A program made the position numbers and the translations under genes. Below the pieces are notes generated by a model. That model was not told the DNA's origin, did no database searches, and saw only the letters and a program-made list of their open reading frames with translations. Shown here piece by piece: positions 11,592 to 26,060 of a stretch of 64,000 bases of DNA. The DNA is taken from the NCBI GenBank assembly GCA_008933995.1, contig WARS01000030.1:5315304-5379303 (forward strand), written 5' to 3'. How positions within the stretch are numbered: position 1 is the first letter of the stretch; each line of letters begins with the position of its first letter. The stretch comes from Datnioides undecimradiatus (Eukaryota > Chordata > Actinopteri > Lobotiformes > Datnioididae).

Positions 11592-14500
11592 GCCATCAGA
11601 CCTGCAGTCAGCCCAGAGGCTCAGATGTTTGAGTCTGAATCAGGGCAAATTATGATAAGCCTGGGGCTAATTTTGTACATGCAGATTTTCCTCTTTCATT
11701 GTGGTTTTATGCTGTGGTTTTTATAGAATGAGAGAAATTGTGCGCTGAAGATAGGGGGATTTGAATTCCTCTCAATAGTTGTTCATTTTTATTATCAGAC
11801 AGGACTTCATTTAAGGTGGCCATCTGCACGGCGCTAATTAGTCCTTTCATTTTATCTTGTTGAAGGAAGACACCAATTGAGTCATTGTGGGTCAAAATGA
11901 CACTTTATGCATTGTTATGCTTGTGGATACATCGTTTAGGTCCTTCAAGTGTGAACAAGAGAAAGCTGCTTACCCTACAGAGGACAACATTGTTAAGAAC
12001 AACATCTATCTACAGAAAAGCCTTCTGTGCGTGATTTCCCAAGGCATGATTTCCCTGTTCAAGAGCTGCACTATGCCATTTGATTATAGCTTATCTATCC
12101 TCCACAACATAGCAAAAAACAAATTGGACTGGGTTGAGTTTTATTGTTTGCACACAGTCCACCTGCTACACAAATAAACTACAGTATGATTTGGCAGACA
12201 TATGATCCTTCTCCCAGCTGATTGAGTGAACATCTGAGTCCTTGTATTCGGGCAGCTCCAACTTCAGGAATCTTTTAGCACGATAAGCCACAGTCGAAAA
12301 ACAGTTTCATCTCTGATCTAAGGTTGTTTTTTTTCCCCTGTAAAGGAAAAAAGTAATCAAAAATATTGAGCTTATTTTTCTCGGCAGTATTTGTCTATTT
12401 CCTCTTTGTATTGAGGTTTATTTTCCATGACATCATAGACAATGTCTGAAAGAGTTCAGTGCATTGCAGCTTAGGCAGACCCATCCAAATAGACACAAAG
12501 AAATAAAAGAAAAGTTTTAACCTCCTCGACAACACACTTAGCAAATAAAGAAGCTTAGCAAATCTGTACACACAACAACACAAGGTTCAGTCATGCCTAG
12601 TCAAGTCAACTCAAGGTCCTCTTACCAGATCTTCCCACCATATCTCTTGGTTGTTATCAGTGTAGCGAGCCCGTGATGTTGTCATAGGGATCTATTGACG
12701 TTCAGGTTCAGTATCTTTTGTGATTCCATCAACCAGTCCATCTCCATGACAACTGATTGAGCCCCCTTTGCTAATGTCTCATTGAGATCAAGATCTGGGT
12801 TTCTAAAAAAGAGACCTGAGTACAGCAAGACAAATAGAACGGAGATGAGACATATAGCCAGTCACACACAAGAAAATACAACCAGCATCAGAAACAATCA
12901 AACATGCCTCTGAAAAATATTGAAAATTCATATTTTGACCTCATCCAGTGGGATGAGACTTTCAACTTCCAGTGTCTTTTGATGTTTGTTCCACTTATAT
13001 GATGCAAAGTACTTCAAGGCTATCAAGTATTCACTCATGGGGTTTCAGACGTTATCGTGATCTAGTCAGATGAACAGTAGTTTAAAATTTGAGAGAAGGC
13101 GTCATAGACGGAGACATTTCTGAACAGCTTATTATTTATATTAATGGTGATATTGACTATTCACCCAGTACTGACCTCCTAATCACAAGCTTCTTCATTA
13201 GTGTTTTATTGTGTCCAATGTACAGCTTTTCCATATTAGCATGTATTTTCATGCATGTATTTGCGGTGCCTTTCCTCCACTTGGGGGCAGCAGAACAAGC
13301 AGCAAACACAACTGACGGACCTGTTGTCAGCTTTTAAATTGTCCATTGTCCATTTACATAATCAGCAAATACAGAGCACCGTTAGCGTTCAACAGGAGCC
13401 ACGTTAAGCTTAAGGCTTGGCTCAGAGTGTTTTAAAATCTTGCTACTGCTACTGCTCTTAAAATCTGGTAGCATCACACACACGAGGAGAATCTTCCCAG
13501 ATTTTCTTCTTTCTAATCCTCTTTCTAATGGAAACAGGGAAAGGTTAACATTATTTCATGTGATCTCATGACAACTTGCTGCATTAACCCAGGCCAGACA
13601 TCAAATTTATCCCCAGCTTGGGGCAAAATTGTCTCCTGTAGTCTGTACCAGGATTAATACTTATTTTCCTTTTCAACAAATACAGCTATTTAATGATGTT
13701 ATGGTGCTCAACAGCTAGTAGCTAACCACAATTCAATACAATATTCAGAGAGTAAAGTGCCTCTGTAGAGCTGAGGTGAGCTACTGATAATTTTCTGTGG
13801 GTTCATTAAAGCAAGTGAAGACATTCACATAAAGTTCATTATTGTCATTTTGATGCATTTTTAATATACTAATCACAGTAGCATTAAGCAGCTTGTCTTC
13901 TCCTCCAGCATCTCCTCCAAATGCAGCGTATTTGTTGCGTCGCTGGAGACTTTAAACGTCACTCACGAACGTTTTTCCTACTTGCCCGTGCTTTTTCAAG
14001 TCGTTGTGCACTGAACTCTCTCGGCCCCTGTGCATAATATTTTGGGATTGACAAACAAATGCCCGCAATTAATATCCCAACCACTGTCATCATGTTGTCA
14101 ACCTGGATGCCACATTACCCTCAGAGACCCCGCACCCACTCATCATGCATTACATGTTCACAAACCAGGCCCCTTAAACTGATGAGATGTTTGTTCCTGT
14201 GAACCCGCCAGGAGCCGCCACTGCTCACTGCTGCAGTGAGGAGGGAAAATAATGACATGTCATCTGATAATGGCTGCATTGCGGACGAACTAGCCCTTTT
14301 AATGGATTTATAATTAATGCTTGTGTGTTGGCCGATGCCACTGATGGCTGTGGAGAGGCAGGATAATGTTCTGGAACTACAAAGTCATTTTAGATCAGTG
14401 TGGATCAAGCCGAGGCCACAGAATCAGAGATAAGAGGTGCATTTTTATTCCATGAGAGGTGCTGGGCTGGCAACTGCAGTCCAGAGAGCTTTCTGTCCCT

Positions 14501-14967
14501 CTTCTCTTTCCCCTTCATCTCTTCTCTCTCTCAGTGAGAGCATTAGAGGCCAATGACTCTCCAGGCTACTCAATACTTACCACCTTAAGGCCTGAGGGTC
14601 ATTATTGTTCATGTTTTAGGGGTCAGTGATTCATACCTGGACAACGCAGTCACAAAGTAGGTCCGCGCGGCTGGCTCAAATTTTTCATCCAATAAACCTC
14701 CACATCCGTATTCGTCACAAGCCGAGTCAGATGAGGGAGCTTGTGTATTGAGGTTGTATTCTGGGCTTTCCCCCCCTCAAACGGCTCTTTTAATGAGCGG
14801 AGATAAAAGGCACAGGCAGTGAAAGAGAGGCTTTTTTTGTCCCCATCTGGTGTCTCCTGGTACAGAATACTGTACAAAGACGGGCTCGAGAGGCCGGCTC
14901 ATTCTTTGATATTGTTGAGACTTACTTCAACTCCTGTTGAGCATATTTAAATCAAGGTTAACTAGAG

Positions 14968-15075
14968 CAGTGGTTCCCAAAGTGGGCGCCGCTGCATAGA
15001 GTGGTGCTCTGAGGACCTCGGGTGCTACAACACTTCACAGATCATATTGTTCTTTGAGTGCTTTTTAATAAAACT
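14968..15075 (+). mobile_element. Possible hAT-type terminal fragment
   Basis: Begins CAGTGGTTCCCAAAGTGGGC, which resembles the CAGTGGTTC terminal repeat of many vertebrate hAT (Charlie-like) DNA transposons. I find no matching inverted end nearby and no transposase frame, so at most it is a one-ended remnant. The lower edge is a guess. Confidence 0.35.
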
Positions 15076-15249
15076 TCACCACATTAAAAAATCAGGAACA
15101 CTTTTTTATGTCAGCCTATAAAGCACCATCTGTGATGCACGCTGGACCTCTTACACTGTGTCAAGATGGAGACCCTTGAATTTCATTCTGTGGAAGAGGA
15201 AGGAGACACAGGGATGGAACTCCGGCAAGTGAAGCGAGTGGGGAGCAAA

Positions 15250-15271
15250 ATATATATATATATATATATAT
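15250..15271. repeat. (AT)n microsatellite
   Basis: About 11 AT units. Confidence 0.9.
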
Positions 15272-18200
15272 TTGGTGCAACTAAAAAACATTTTCAGTAA
15301 TGAATTGCCACCTTTCATCGCCTGCTAAGTTGATATGGCAAACTTGTGAGCAAACAGCTGCAAAATTAATTTGGAATTTTACTTTTTGGCCATTTGCTGA
15401 GTGCAAGTCTAACACTTACTCTCCTTTTTGCTCCTTTTAGCTATAAACAGTTTTGCTCTATACCGGCAAAAATGGTTTACATTTTGTCAATTGCAAGGGG
15501 AAAAGTGCTGTTGCAACTGAGCCCTAACTTTCCATCACATTTCATGGAAATCAATTTGAAGGCAATGGCAGCTAAACCACTTTAAAAATCATGCAATGAG
15601 GAGAGAGGAAAAAAGGTTTTCATGCATTTTTGAAATCACCCACCTGAGACAGAATTTGCAATTAAAAGCCTAATAGATGTATGATTTTTAGTAAAAGTCT
15701 GGCACTTGAATGGCTGTCGAAGCTTGAATAGGTGCCCCCCCCCCCGATTATTTTCGATTAAATTCCGAGCTTTGCGGTTTGATCATCTCATTTAATGTTT
15801 ACTTGATCAGTGAAGCTGGAGGCGCACAGCAACAACAACTGCAGATGTGGCAGATGTTAATTTGTGTTACAACTTGTAGCTGTCTGGTATTTGCAATTTG
15901 CCTCCAAAGAGATGTCAGTCTCATCAAAACTCCTACATATTTAAAATCCAGTTCTTTACATGATTCTACATGCCCTAGAAAACATACATTAATGTGTGTG
16001 TGTGTGTTTCATTCCCACCACTTGAACACTTCATCCAGTCACATGCACACACGTTTTGTCTTGGCACACAGACCCCGAGTCTCACTCATCTCCCCCGTTT
16101 TTCCACATAAGCTTACTTTCAGAGCTTTCGGATGCTGTGCCCTCCTTTGATGCACAACAGCGCGCTCACCCTCTTTATGACTGAAGGAGTGACAGATGTG
16201 CAAATGTTTCCCTCTCTCATCTGTCTGAGACACGTCAGACAGATATGAGGAGCGCCAGTGTCGATGCCGGTCAGCGAAGCTCGGTGAATATTTAAGACAC
16301 ATTCCGCAGCCTTTTATCCTGTGTTGTTGAAACAATAATGTCAGCAGAGACCCTCGTCCCCCCCGCCTGAACTTCTGAGAGAATATGTGTACTTCATCTA
16401 CATGACTTGCCACATTTCAGCATATGAGATAGAAGGTTGCATCACTTAACTTCCTCAAAACAGCTCAAAGGCTTCATCGCTTGACGAGCAAGAGAGCGCT
16501 GCCACAGAGTGGAGCAGTGACACAAGCCGGTTATATGAAATGGGATTTCTGAGCAGTGATGTGTTCTTGATGATCAGTGCTGTGAGTGCAGGGTTCAGGG
16601 AGACTTCCTCCACTAACTATGCTCACATTTGCCCATCCAGTCTGAGGGTTGGAGCAGACAACCTTTGAGTCTCTCTTCTCACCTTTAGGCAGCCGTCAGT
16701 CATCTCCAGCATATTTCCTATTCATGGTATCATATTCCAGCACAATGCATTCAGGATGCTCCCAGTGGAGATCCTTTCTAGGACGCACGCTCCTTCCAAG
16801 ATCAAAAAGACTGCAGCAACAATTTGGCCCTATAGCAAGTGTAGAAAACGCTTTTGTTTCAACTTCTCCCTCATGATGAACAAAGGACCAAAAACAAGCG
16901 GGGCATATCTCCAAATTTAGCCCTTCAAACATTTTCACACAGTATGAATCTTATATCTGTATTTTACACATTAGCAGTTATTTGAACATTTTTTACTCAA
17001 GACTTCCTATAATGAACGTGTTTTATGTGCATTTTTACTCTTTCTGCTCTCCTAATAATGCGACACTGACCTTCAAATGAAGGACGACAAAATGTGGGAC
17101 TAAACACTGGAAGTGTTTACTGTCTTTATTCTTTAAAATCCCCTGAGCACCCAGTTTAAATTTTAGGCTGGATCAAACTAAAAGCCCATCTGCTCCATGA
17201 GCGCCACAATCCACAATCACCTTTTCAGTTTAGTTGATTGAAGTTTTAGCTATACTTGGGATTATTTGAGTTTGTATTGGTATTGAGTTTGTTTTCCATA
17301 TTATCATTCCTCTCTTTGGGCGGTGGGTGTTGTCTCTCAGAGGGCATGGCAGGATAAAATGTACCTTTAAATCACAATTTGAACACACATACAATACAAT
17401 AGAAACTGACACTGTTTGTTAAATCAACATTCATATCTTGGTCTTTTTTTGCTCAGTTGCACTGCAAGCTGCGAATTGCTATCAGCCCCAATCTGTAGCT
17501 CAGTTCTGTGGTATCCATCAGCTCATCATTTTAGTTTTTATGCCACCCAACTTCATTGCTTGGTGTTCACCCTCACAGCTCTTACCAGCATCGCGGTGGA
17601 CATTAACAGGCAGCTGTTTTGAGCAAAAGCGCCTCGTGCCCAGCGCCAAACAGCAGACAGACATGGTTAGCAACTTGCTTGTGAACATAGTTAAACATTT
17701 AGCAGTTATAAAGCCAGATGTTGGTGTAGTGTGGTTTGATAAAGACCAAATGCAGAGAGTCACTACTTGACATTAATTCACTGATGTTAAAGCTGCATGT
17801 ATAAGCAAGCAACTAATAAGTTCGCTATGCCAGCTTAAAAGGAGTTGATAGAGGAGCGTTGTGCTCACACCATGTTTCTTAAAGCAGCCACAAACATCAA
17901 TTATTGCAGGTTTGAATTCAGTTATCAAGTGGTTTCACCAGTATCGTGGAAAACAGTTCTCCCTGAGAACTTCATGGGGATTAGTTTTTCGAGTTTTTAG
18001 AAACTTAACCCATTAGATGTCTTTGTAATTCAAAATACTGTTTTGTGGCACTCCAGTGATACGCCGTCTAATAGTCCTTCACTGTTATTAATCAAACTAT
18101 TTTTAGCTGCTGTGTAACACACCATAAATTTCCTCTGCCATATAATGACAAGCCTTGTATTAAAAAAGCTCAATGAATAATTCGCTGATTGATGGAATAT

Positions 18201-21200
18201 ATCTTTGGTCCAATAAATCTCTGGACAAATAAAGCTGCAATTATAGAGATGACCTTTAGGAAACATCAAAACAGTATTGAAATGTCCTATTTTTACCTAA
18301 GAGTGTGACAATAATCCCACATTTATCTTTGTAATGAAATATGGTTTTCAGGCTTGGCATTAATTATCTCAAAGTGGCTTCCATAACATTATACACTGTA
18401 TACTGTATGTGCAGCACCGTCCCATTAGTTTCTATCATTTCCACTATTACAGACCCTGATATACTGCATCTGCATCTGCATCTGTTTTGAGGAAGTTAAG
18501 TGATGCTCAGAGCGCAAACATTTCTCTGTAGAGAAACCTGCTCACAGTAAGGTTTAATATAGAAACTTGATATAAACTTAATATCTGTTGTTGTTTAGAC
18601 TCAGAGGCAGATCCTACATGAGTTTACTTACAGAGGATGGGTCTCTCCTTGTTGTCTTACCCTCACACTGATTCTGTGACCAGAATCTAAAACAGCCATG
18701 CTTGATAGAAGACTGGCAACTCTGGAAAAACAGCAGGAAAGATTTATTACAGTTTGTTGAAAGCTTAACTAGATATGTGGATTGCTTTAATTTGTATAAG
18801 CGCGTGGTCAAAATCTGACAAGCTCTTCAGTGTGGGGTGAAAAGTTAATTGTTAAATCAGTCCGACTGAGTCGAATGGCCTGGCAAACATTATCGACTGC
18901 ATGCAAAACATGTCTTGTTTATCAGTTGTCAGAAAGTCCCGGCAGTAAAAAACACATCACATTCTGATTTAGGTTTCAAGCTGATCTATCGATTGCCCCC
19001 CTCCCCTTGTTCTGTCAGTGAGTGATATGGCTGCATTTTGAAGATCTCTGCGATTGATCTATTCCTCCTTTAGATAGCAAACACCTGAATTACTTATTCA
19101 TTACTCAAGTGCTTGACTGACACACAGTTTGAAGTACTGACTAATTCACTTTGCCAAAAAATCTATTGGGGCCAAACTGACATTTTCAGGATGAGTGGTC
19201 TCTGCAAGTCTTCTGAATTGAATAGAATGAATATTCGAAGCCGACTGTTTTTCCTGCCCGTTAATTAGTTCTTATAACAGGAATGTGGGAAAGCAAGGGT
19301 GTCCTCTATCACACCCAAAGTTAATCCCCCTGAATATTAGGAAGGAGGTACCTCCACAGGTCCCTCGTGGACTCACATGAATACCAAAGATGGATTTTTT
19401 CTTTTTTGAAGTGAAGAAGAATGCCTGCCCTATCTAATTTCCTGTTTTTTGTGATAGCGGTTTTCTCCATTGAAAGTAAATCACGTCAAATGTTGAGCTC
19501 CCCGCCGCCCCCCCCTCTGCTCTCTCCACACACACAGACAAAGAAACAAAAAGAAAAAGAAAGAAACTGACCGAGTGATGCACAAGTCATCAATTCATAA
19601 GCGTGCTGTGACGCGTTTCTGTCCTGCTGTCGGCTCCGTTGGCCAGACTCTGAGTTGTACAATTGGTAAACCACCCAGAGTGTTGTTCTTTTACCCTTGA
19701 CTTAAAACAGAGAAGATTGTGTCCTGAAGACAAATGAGGCTGACTGCTGGCACAGAATGAAAGGTATCGTTTAATCTTGGCTTCGGATACAATCTAAGTG
19801 GGTTAATTAGGGCAAAACACCACTCCTTCCACCACGGGGTAGATGGTGTGTTGATACATCTCAACAAGGGCACGATCTGAGATGCATGGTTATGGGGATG
19901 TTTTGCATAGAAGCTTTTAAATTTCAAAATGCAATGTGAGAAACAAAAAGTGGAGGCATCATCCACCAGCGGATTCGCGGTCCACCAGCTGCAGACGTGT
20001 GACCTGATAAAATTCAATGTTCAACTCGTCTGAATGTGCTTTGATGGAAACTGCACAATAACAAAAGATCAAAGTCTTGAAAGCAGACCTGAGCTCAACA
20101 TGAACACTTGAACTGCCGGGACAGACGGCGTCTGAACTTCCAAATTTCATCTGAAAAGTTTTCGTGGAGGACTATTTTATATGATACACACTCAGCAGCC
20201 ACTTCATTAGGTGCGCTTGTAAAAAGTAATGAGATCCAATACAGCAGCTCTGCCATGAATTCTGCCTTTACGAAGATAATCACATTTCATTTTGATTGAC
20301 ACTTTGATTGGCAGTTGAGGTATTTGGACAATTTGAGATTTGCAGTGGTGTTGAACTGTACACATTACATTGCGAGGTGTTCCTTGCTCTTGTGGCCTCT
20401 CCTCTTCCAGCCAGCCAACATGTTTTGATGTAGAATGATGTAAATGGATTTGCTATGTTACTCCTACAGCCTAGGTTCAGCTGGGGTCTGTAGCACTTTT
20501 GTGTTACTGCTTTTTTTCTCCTGTTTGTGTTGGGTTAGGAGCTAGGTTAATGACTTTTGTTTATCAGTTTGCTGTTAGCTGAGGCTGAAAATACAAAAAA
20601 GAAATGAAATAAACATTTAAAGGGCTGCAAATCTCTTGTTTCTGCTGCTTTCTTGGAGGCTGAGCATAGGGAAGTCTCAGTCTCATGTTGCACTGGCAAT
20701 TCCCCCGGGGTCCTTTCAATGTAATGCGCTCCTGTACAACACCACTGCCCACTATGACCCCAATAACAAACACATAGTAGAAATATTACCTTTTTGATAG
20801 TGTCAACAAAAACTGTCAAACTATAAGGTTTGTAAAAGTAGAACCAAATGAAATGGCTGATGAGTGTATATCACTATGACAATGCAAGTATACAGCTGAG
20901 GATGATACATCTATGTCACCAAAAACTGGACAAACTGACTTGACACGCTAACCTCTGGGTTTTTACCATTAAATAAAAACGTATTTAATGTTGTTTCTTC
21001 AGCTACTTCTCCGTAGACATGCTTTGATTCCTGCCCCAGCCTGAATTATTGACCAAATCAGAGCGCACCTAGTAGGTCAACAGTAAACACACAGAGACAC
21101 AATCACTGTGCAGCTCTTCAGTTTCTGACTTTGGTATGTGCGAGAAAACTGCCGCACCTACACAAAGGAAACCCACCATAATACAAAGTGCATGCATTTA

Positions 21201-21837
21201 TTTAAGCATGTGTGTAGGTATTCATGTGACAGTGACCTTTGTGCGACCTTTGTGCCCACACATTGTGAAAACAGCTGAGTGCTCTATAGGAGTATGTGGG
21301 TGTGAATAGTAAAATTTGCCATTTGTCCTTTAGCCTCTCTTTAGTGTTTCATTGCTTTCAGTTAAAATGTGCAATACAACATTTAAACTGATATGTTTTG
21401 AAAGAATCAATACATTAGAGACATATTATCAGAGCCACATTGTGAGATATACTTCCCTAATTAAACATAATAAACACTGGAAACTGGCCACAAGAGATAC
21501 TAAATATTTACGTATAAGTACATACATAGTTTCACAGGGGAAGATTCAATGAGCAGCTTGTTAGTTAAACAGCAGTATCTTTGTAATGTTGCCTAACATT
21601 AGCTAACGTTAGCCACCATAAGCTACCGGAAACACCAGGCTGAATGCAGTGAATGCTTTTGCATTTAATAAGAGCAGAGCTGCGTCTGATTGCACATTAA
21701 TTGAACATTTCATCTGTAAGAGGAAGAACGTCTTATTAATACGTTTAAAAGTTTCATAATATCCCTGTTATTGCAGTAATTCGTTTAATTATCTGTGGAG
21801 CGCTGACTGACTTGGCTGAATTAATATATATTCATTT

Positions 21838-22090
21838 TCTATACTCCTTTATCCGTTGCAGGTTGGGTGGGGTCGCCTGCTGGATCCTGTCCTAAGATGC
21901 ACTGACTTACATCCTGGCATCTCACGATGAATCGCCATGCACCACACACGCAGTAAACACGGACCTAACCTCAAACATGTGACAGCATGTCAACTTCACG
22001 CAGACAGCCTCCAAATCAGCTGCTCAATTTAAACCCATTCACACCTTTTGCTGTGAGATAAGGGTTTGAGCCACTGAGGCATCGAGGTAA
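21838..22090 (+). mobile_element. Degenerate SINE-like interspersed repeat
   Basis: Starts TTCATTTTCTATACTCCTTT, followed by ATCCGTTGCAGGTTGGGTGG, and ends near CCATTCACACCTTTTGCTGT and GAGCCACTGAGGC. This order (TTTTCTATACCGCTTATCC-type head, GGGTCGC, CATTCACAC, then GAGCCACTG-type tail) is that of a common fish interspersed repeat as I recall it. Heavily mutated, non-coding. Confidence 0.5.
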
Positions 22091-22994
22091 TTAATAGCCC
22101 TGTGAAATCATTTCAATTTGATAATCATTTGGCAAATTGCACCTCTTCCTGATCTATTTTGTCTGCTTTTATGTGTTCTTATGTTTTGTGTCTTGGCCTT
22201 TCAGATGCAGTAAGAGTCCAATACAGTATATTATCAATTGAACTGAAGGCCAAGAACCACACTGCTGTGACAGTTAAAGCGCCTCGCTTTAGGGCACTTT
22301 TCTTTAAATACTTGTTGCCAGGGAACATGAGAGTCTTATTCTTTCACTTTCCACACTCGTGTTCAGCCGAAACACATATGAATTCACACCCCCACTCATA
22401 ACCCTCGTTCTCTAACCTTTGGGCTACTGTATGGCACCTCTAAGAGGACAGATTCCTGCCATACTCAGCACTGCAGCAGGCATGAAAACATTAGCAACTT
22501 TTGTATTTAATGTGACAGATCAGGAGACTGTAAGTGCACATTGCAATACCAGTCTGTATAAAATGGAGGAGTAAATTCTGTGACATAAATAAACAGATGC
22601 ATCATCGTATGTTGAACTTAGTTACCCTTTTTTTAATTTGGCAATCAGCAGTTGGTCTATTTTTAGATGTTTTTCTGTCGGGCTGCATGAACATGTCATT
22701 TCCTCCAGCCACCAAAAACAGAAGTGAAGAGATCTTGTCTACATCTAACATGGCTTACAGTAAATGAAGGGGGTTTGGCTGTTGTCTGTTTCTTGCCATA
22801 TTTTTGAAACTTGCTCATTTAAATAGTTCATGTCAGGTCAGTGAACATTTAATTGCCATATAAGAATTTGATATATAATGTATTAATATCTGACAAGGCT
22901 GCTGATATGCACTCATGCTAACTTACCTTTTTAATATTAAAATATCATAACTCAGTGAGGGTAATGACATTTTTATTCATTACATGCGCACATT

Positions 22995-23195
22995 CACATC
23001 ACTCATAAACCTATCTTTGTGGGGACCCTAACCCTAACTAATAGAACTGAAAGCATCAACCTGACCCTAAAACATAGTCTCAACGATCAAGTTCCATATT
23101 AAATTGTGGGTCCAGCATTGCTGTCCTCACAAATCTCTAGGACCACACAAGTAGGGGTCCCAGGTCCCCACAAATGTAGTAAAACACGTACTGCA
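22995..23195. mobile_element. Interspersed repeat of the TTTGTGGGGACC / GGTCCCCACAAA type
   Basis: Bounded by ACCTATCTTTGTGGGGACCC and CCCAGGTCCCCACAAATGTA, which give imperfect inverted ends (GTGGGGACC and GGTCCCCAC). The inside has CCCTAACCCTAACTA, a short telomere-like stretch, and TGCTGTCCTCACAAA. This layout is frequent in fish genomes and behaves like a small non-autonomous element. A 74-codon frame across its right part is not a gene. Confidence 0.5.
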
Positions 23196-25889
23196 CACAG
23201 CAAGCGAAACCATAAATGTGAGTCCACCTCCGCAAGCTTTTCTCTTTGTTGCTCAACATTGTTTAATTACAGTAGAGGAACGTACATCTTTGTGTACAGG
23301 AATTTGCTTCATGTAGTCACACTAATTTGAAAATCACACTGTAAACAAGCCGCATCGATGCTTGATGTTTATTAGGTTCTCAAAACTGCTTTGCCCACAT
23401 TCATGGTAATCAGCCAGGATCAACCTACACTTTGATAGCTGGTGATTCTAATGATGTTCTCAGCCATCACAGGTCACTACTGGAGCACATTAAGTCGTTT
23501 CTTTATTCATTAAAAACACTTTAATGAGACCCAAATGAATTGTGTTAACTAGAGCACAAGGTATTCAGAATAACTAATAAGATTAGCACTGTATAGTGGG
23601 CTGGCGTTGCTGAAAACTGCAGTGTAAACATTATGGGGCTTTTCCAACATAATTATGGCTGCTGTTATTAACTATTGTAAGAGGGTTGGGGTTCCTGGAA
23701 CCATCTCAGGTGTCTCTACAGATTGGGCATCAAGGTTTACAAACTCAATGCAAACACTGCTAAAGAGCCAAATCCCTTAAGTGTTCACTTATATTGAGTT
23801 CACATTTATGGACTAAAGTCTGTCTCAAAATGTAAGTTTCATATGTTTTCATGTTATTTTCAGGATAGTTAAGATTTCAGTTTTGATTTGTCAGTTTGAA
23901 CCAGTCTCAGCTAAAATCAGAGCAGGAGAGGTGGACTGCACCTGGACTGTCTGATTGTCTCTTCTCCTCACTTTGCTTTTTTTGGTGAAATGATCCCACT
24001 GAACTGACTGAATCACTGTATCAAATCATCATGTAAGATCATCATTTAGCTAAAACTCAAAGCATAGCTTGGATAGCTTGGTATGGCCAAATTAACAGCT
24101 GTAAATCATGTTATATCCTGCTCACGCCTCATGATCCTATCGCCCATATCCACTTTTGTCTTTTTAAATGCTAGGCTTTTTCAAACATCCTATAAAAACT
24201 GGGTTTTCTGGGTTCTTTGGCTTGTTGGTAATGCATTACACCGCACATCAAATTAGGCATTTTTCTGCTATTTGTTATCAGACAAACGTGGCAAAGAAGC
24301 ACCTTCAAGCAGTACAAAGCCAATGGGGAGCGAGGAGTTGCTAGCAAATTTAATTAGCGGTATGAGTTGGATGAAAAGCTGTTTGTGGCTGACTTGCTGA
24401 CTCATTTTAAAATTACACTTCTTTAGCATTAGACTAGGTTGCTTTTTAAATAAATTAAAATATATACATAAAACACATAATGGATATATTCATTAAATTG
24501 TGCTATTAGAGTTTAAACCAGGATACTTAAAGCAAAGAGTCAACATGCTCCACCCGCTTGTACTGCAGTTTAGAGGTAGAGCTAATTAGTCTTACGGGGA
24601 TCGTGTGTAAAATGAAGTTATGTAACTTATGGATCAATGCAAATAATTGTTGTTGTTTTTTTTATTTTTGTGGGGAAATAATACACATTGAAAGTGATAG
24701 TGTGTGAACTGGGCTTTATTTACAAAGATCTGTAACCCGAGCAAAGCGAATGTTAGCTAACAGTTTGTTTATTGGCATTGGAAATAACACCCAGTTATTA
24801 GTGTAGGTAGTAAGCTGGACATTTCCAACTTGACTTTGACTACATAATCATGCTGTTTACCAACAGATACAATGCAACTAATTAGCAAATTAATTATAGA
24901 ATATTTAAAGTTGGATCATATGTAACATTTGACGATTGTATACCTAGTGTCTGCATGAAATATTCATTCATTAATGCTTTAAAAAGACCTCTTTGTGTAT
25001 CTGGCTCCAAAAGTCCACGATGTTAACAAAGTGCTTCACCTTCGCCTGAGATATTCCTCATGTTGGGGAAAAAACGCCCTGCTCTGAATCAAAAGCAGAG
25101 ACCTCAGCTGTCCGTCCCCCCTGTAGGAGTCCCCAGTTTGACCGATGGATAGTTTTAACTGTGACCTGGTTTCTTTGCATATTAATCACGCTTCCATCCG
25201 CATACGCTCCCAGGCAGAGGGATTTCACAGATAACAGTCTGTTTATAGTACACTGATAACTGGCGCAATGTGTTTCACAGACCATCAGCCAAATAATTCA
25301 CTCTAATTAGACTTGCCTCATACAAAGTGAGAGCAAGGGAACTGAACTCTCAGAGATTGTTGGGCTATTGGAGAAGTGATGAGAGACAGAGAGTGATGGG
25401 GGTGAGGAGGGGAGGGAGAGCAACCTCAATGATGAGTCATGAAACATGCAGACCTTCATAATAATAGAGGGGGGAGCAGGTGGGACTGTGGCAGCGTTTC
25501 ATGATTTACCATAAATAGCCCAAATGAAAATATGAGAATGTGCCCTCAGTAATTAGAGATACAATGGCATGCAGCGGCATGAATGTGACTCACTTTCTCT
25601 TACATAGAGAACAAAAGACTAGGAGTCGCAGGAGAGCTCTCTGCACCGCCATATTGTTCAATTAGGACTTGTATTGACAACATTGCTGTGGGAGTATGCT
25701 GAACATAATCCTTTTTATTTTATTTAGATTAGGACACAGACACTCTGCGGGGATATCACCATCTTTTCTGAGGTGCATGTCAGCAAACTGTTCAAAACAA
25801 TTACCGAACAATAATTAAATCACAATATTGTTATTTTTTTTAATTTCTTAATTTATGGCTGTATGTTTAAGTGTTCCAAGGGTGACTTT

Positions 25890-26060
25890 TGGGCAGCGGG
25901 GCAGCACATTGAGCAGGGTAAGTAGCTTTAATACCAGAGGACTGCAAGAAACACTCCTGCCAAAATGTCCTTGAGGGTAACACTGAATCCCCACCAGCTT
26001 CAGGTCTGCTGACCTGTAGCTGACTCTGACTTCTAACCTCCCTGCAGAGGAGTGTAAATG
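25890..26060 (+). mobile_element. Degenerate tRNA-SINE-like repeat
   Basis: Contains a GGCAGCGGGGCAGCACATTG head and CCAAAATGTCCTTGAGGGTA followed by ACACTGAATCCCCA. The CCAAAGTGTCCTTGGGCAAGA-like followed by CACTGAACCCC-like motifs typify fish tRNA-derived SINEs. Too decayed for box A/B to be read safely. Confidence 0.45.

Noticed and set aside
15779-16413. Overlapping 123- and 124-codon frames on opposite strands
   Set aside because: They largely read the same sequence on both strands, contain a GT-derived Cys-Val run, and match no family.
23025-23040. Interstitial telomeric sequence
   Set aside because: Only two CCCTAA units within an interspersed repeat; too short to indicate a chromosome end or fusion.
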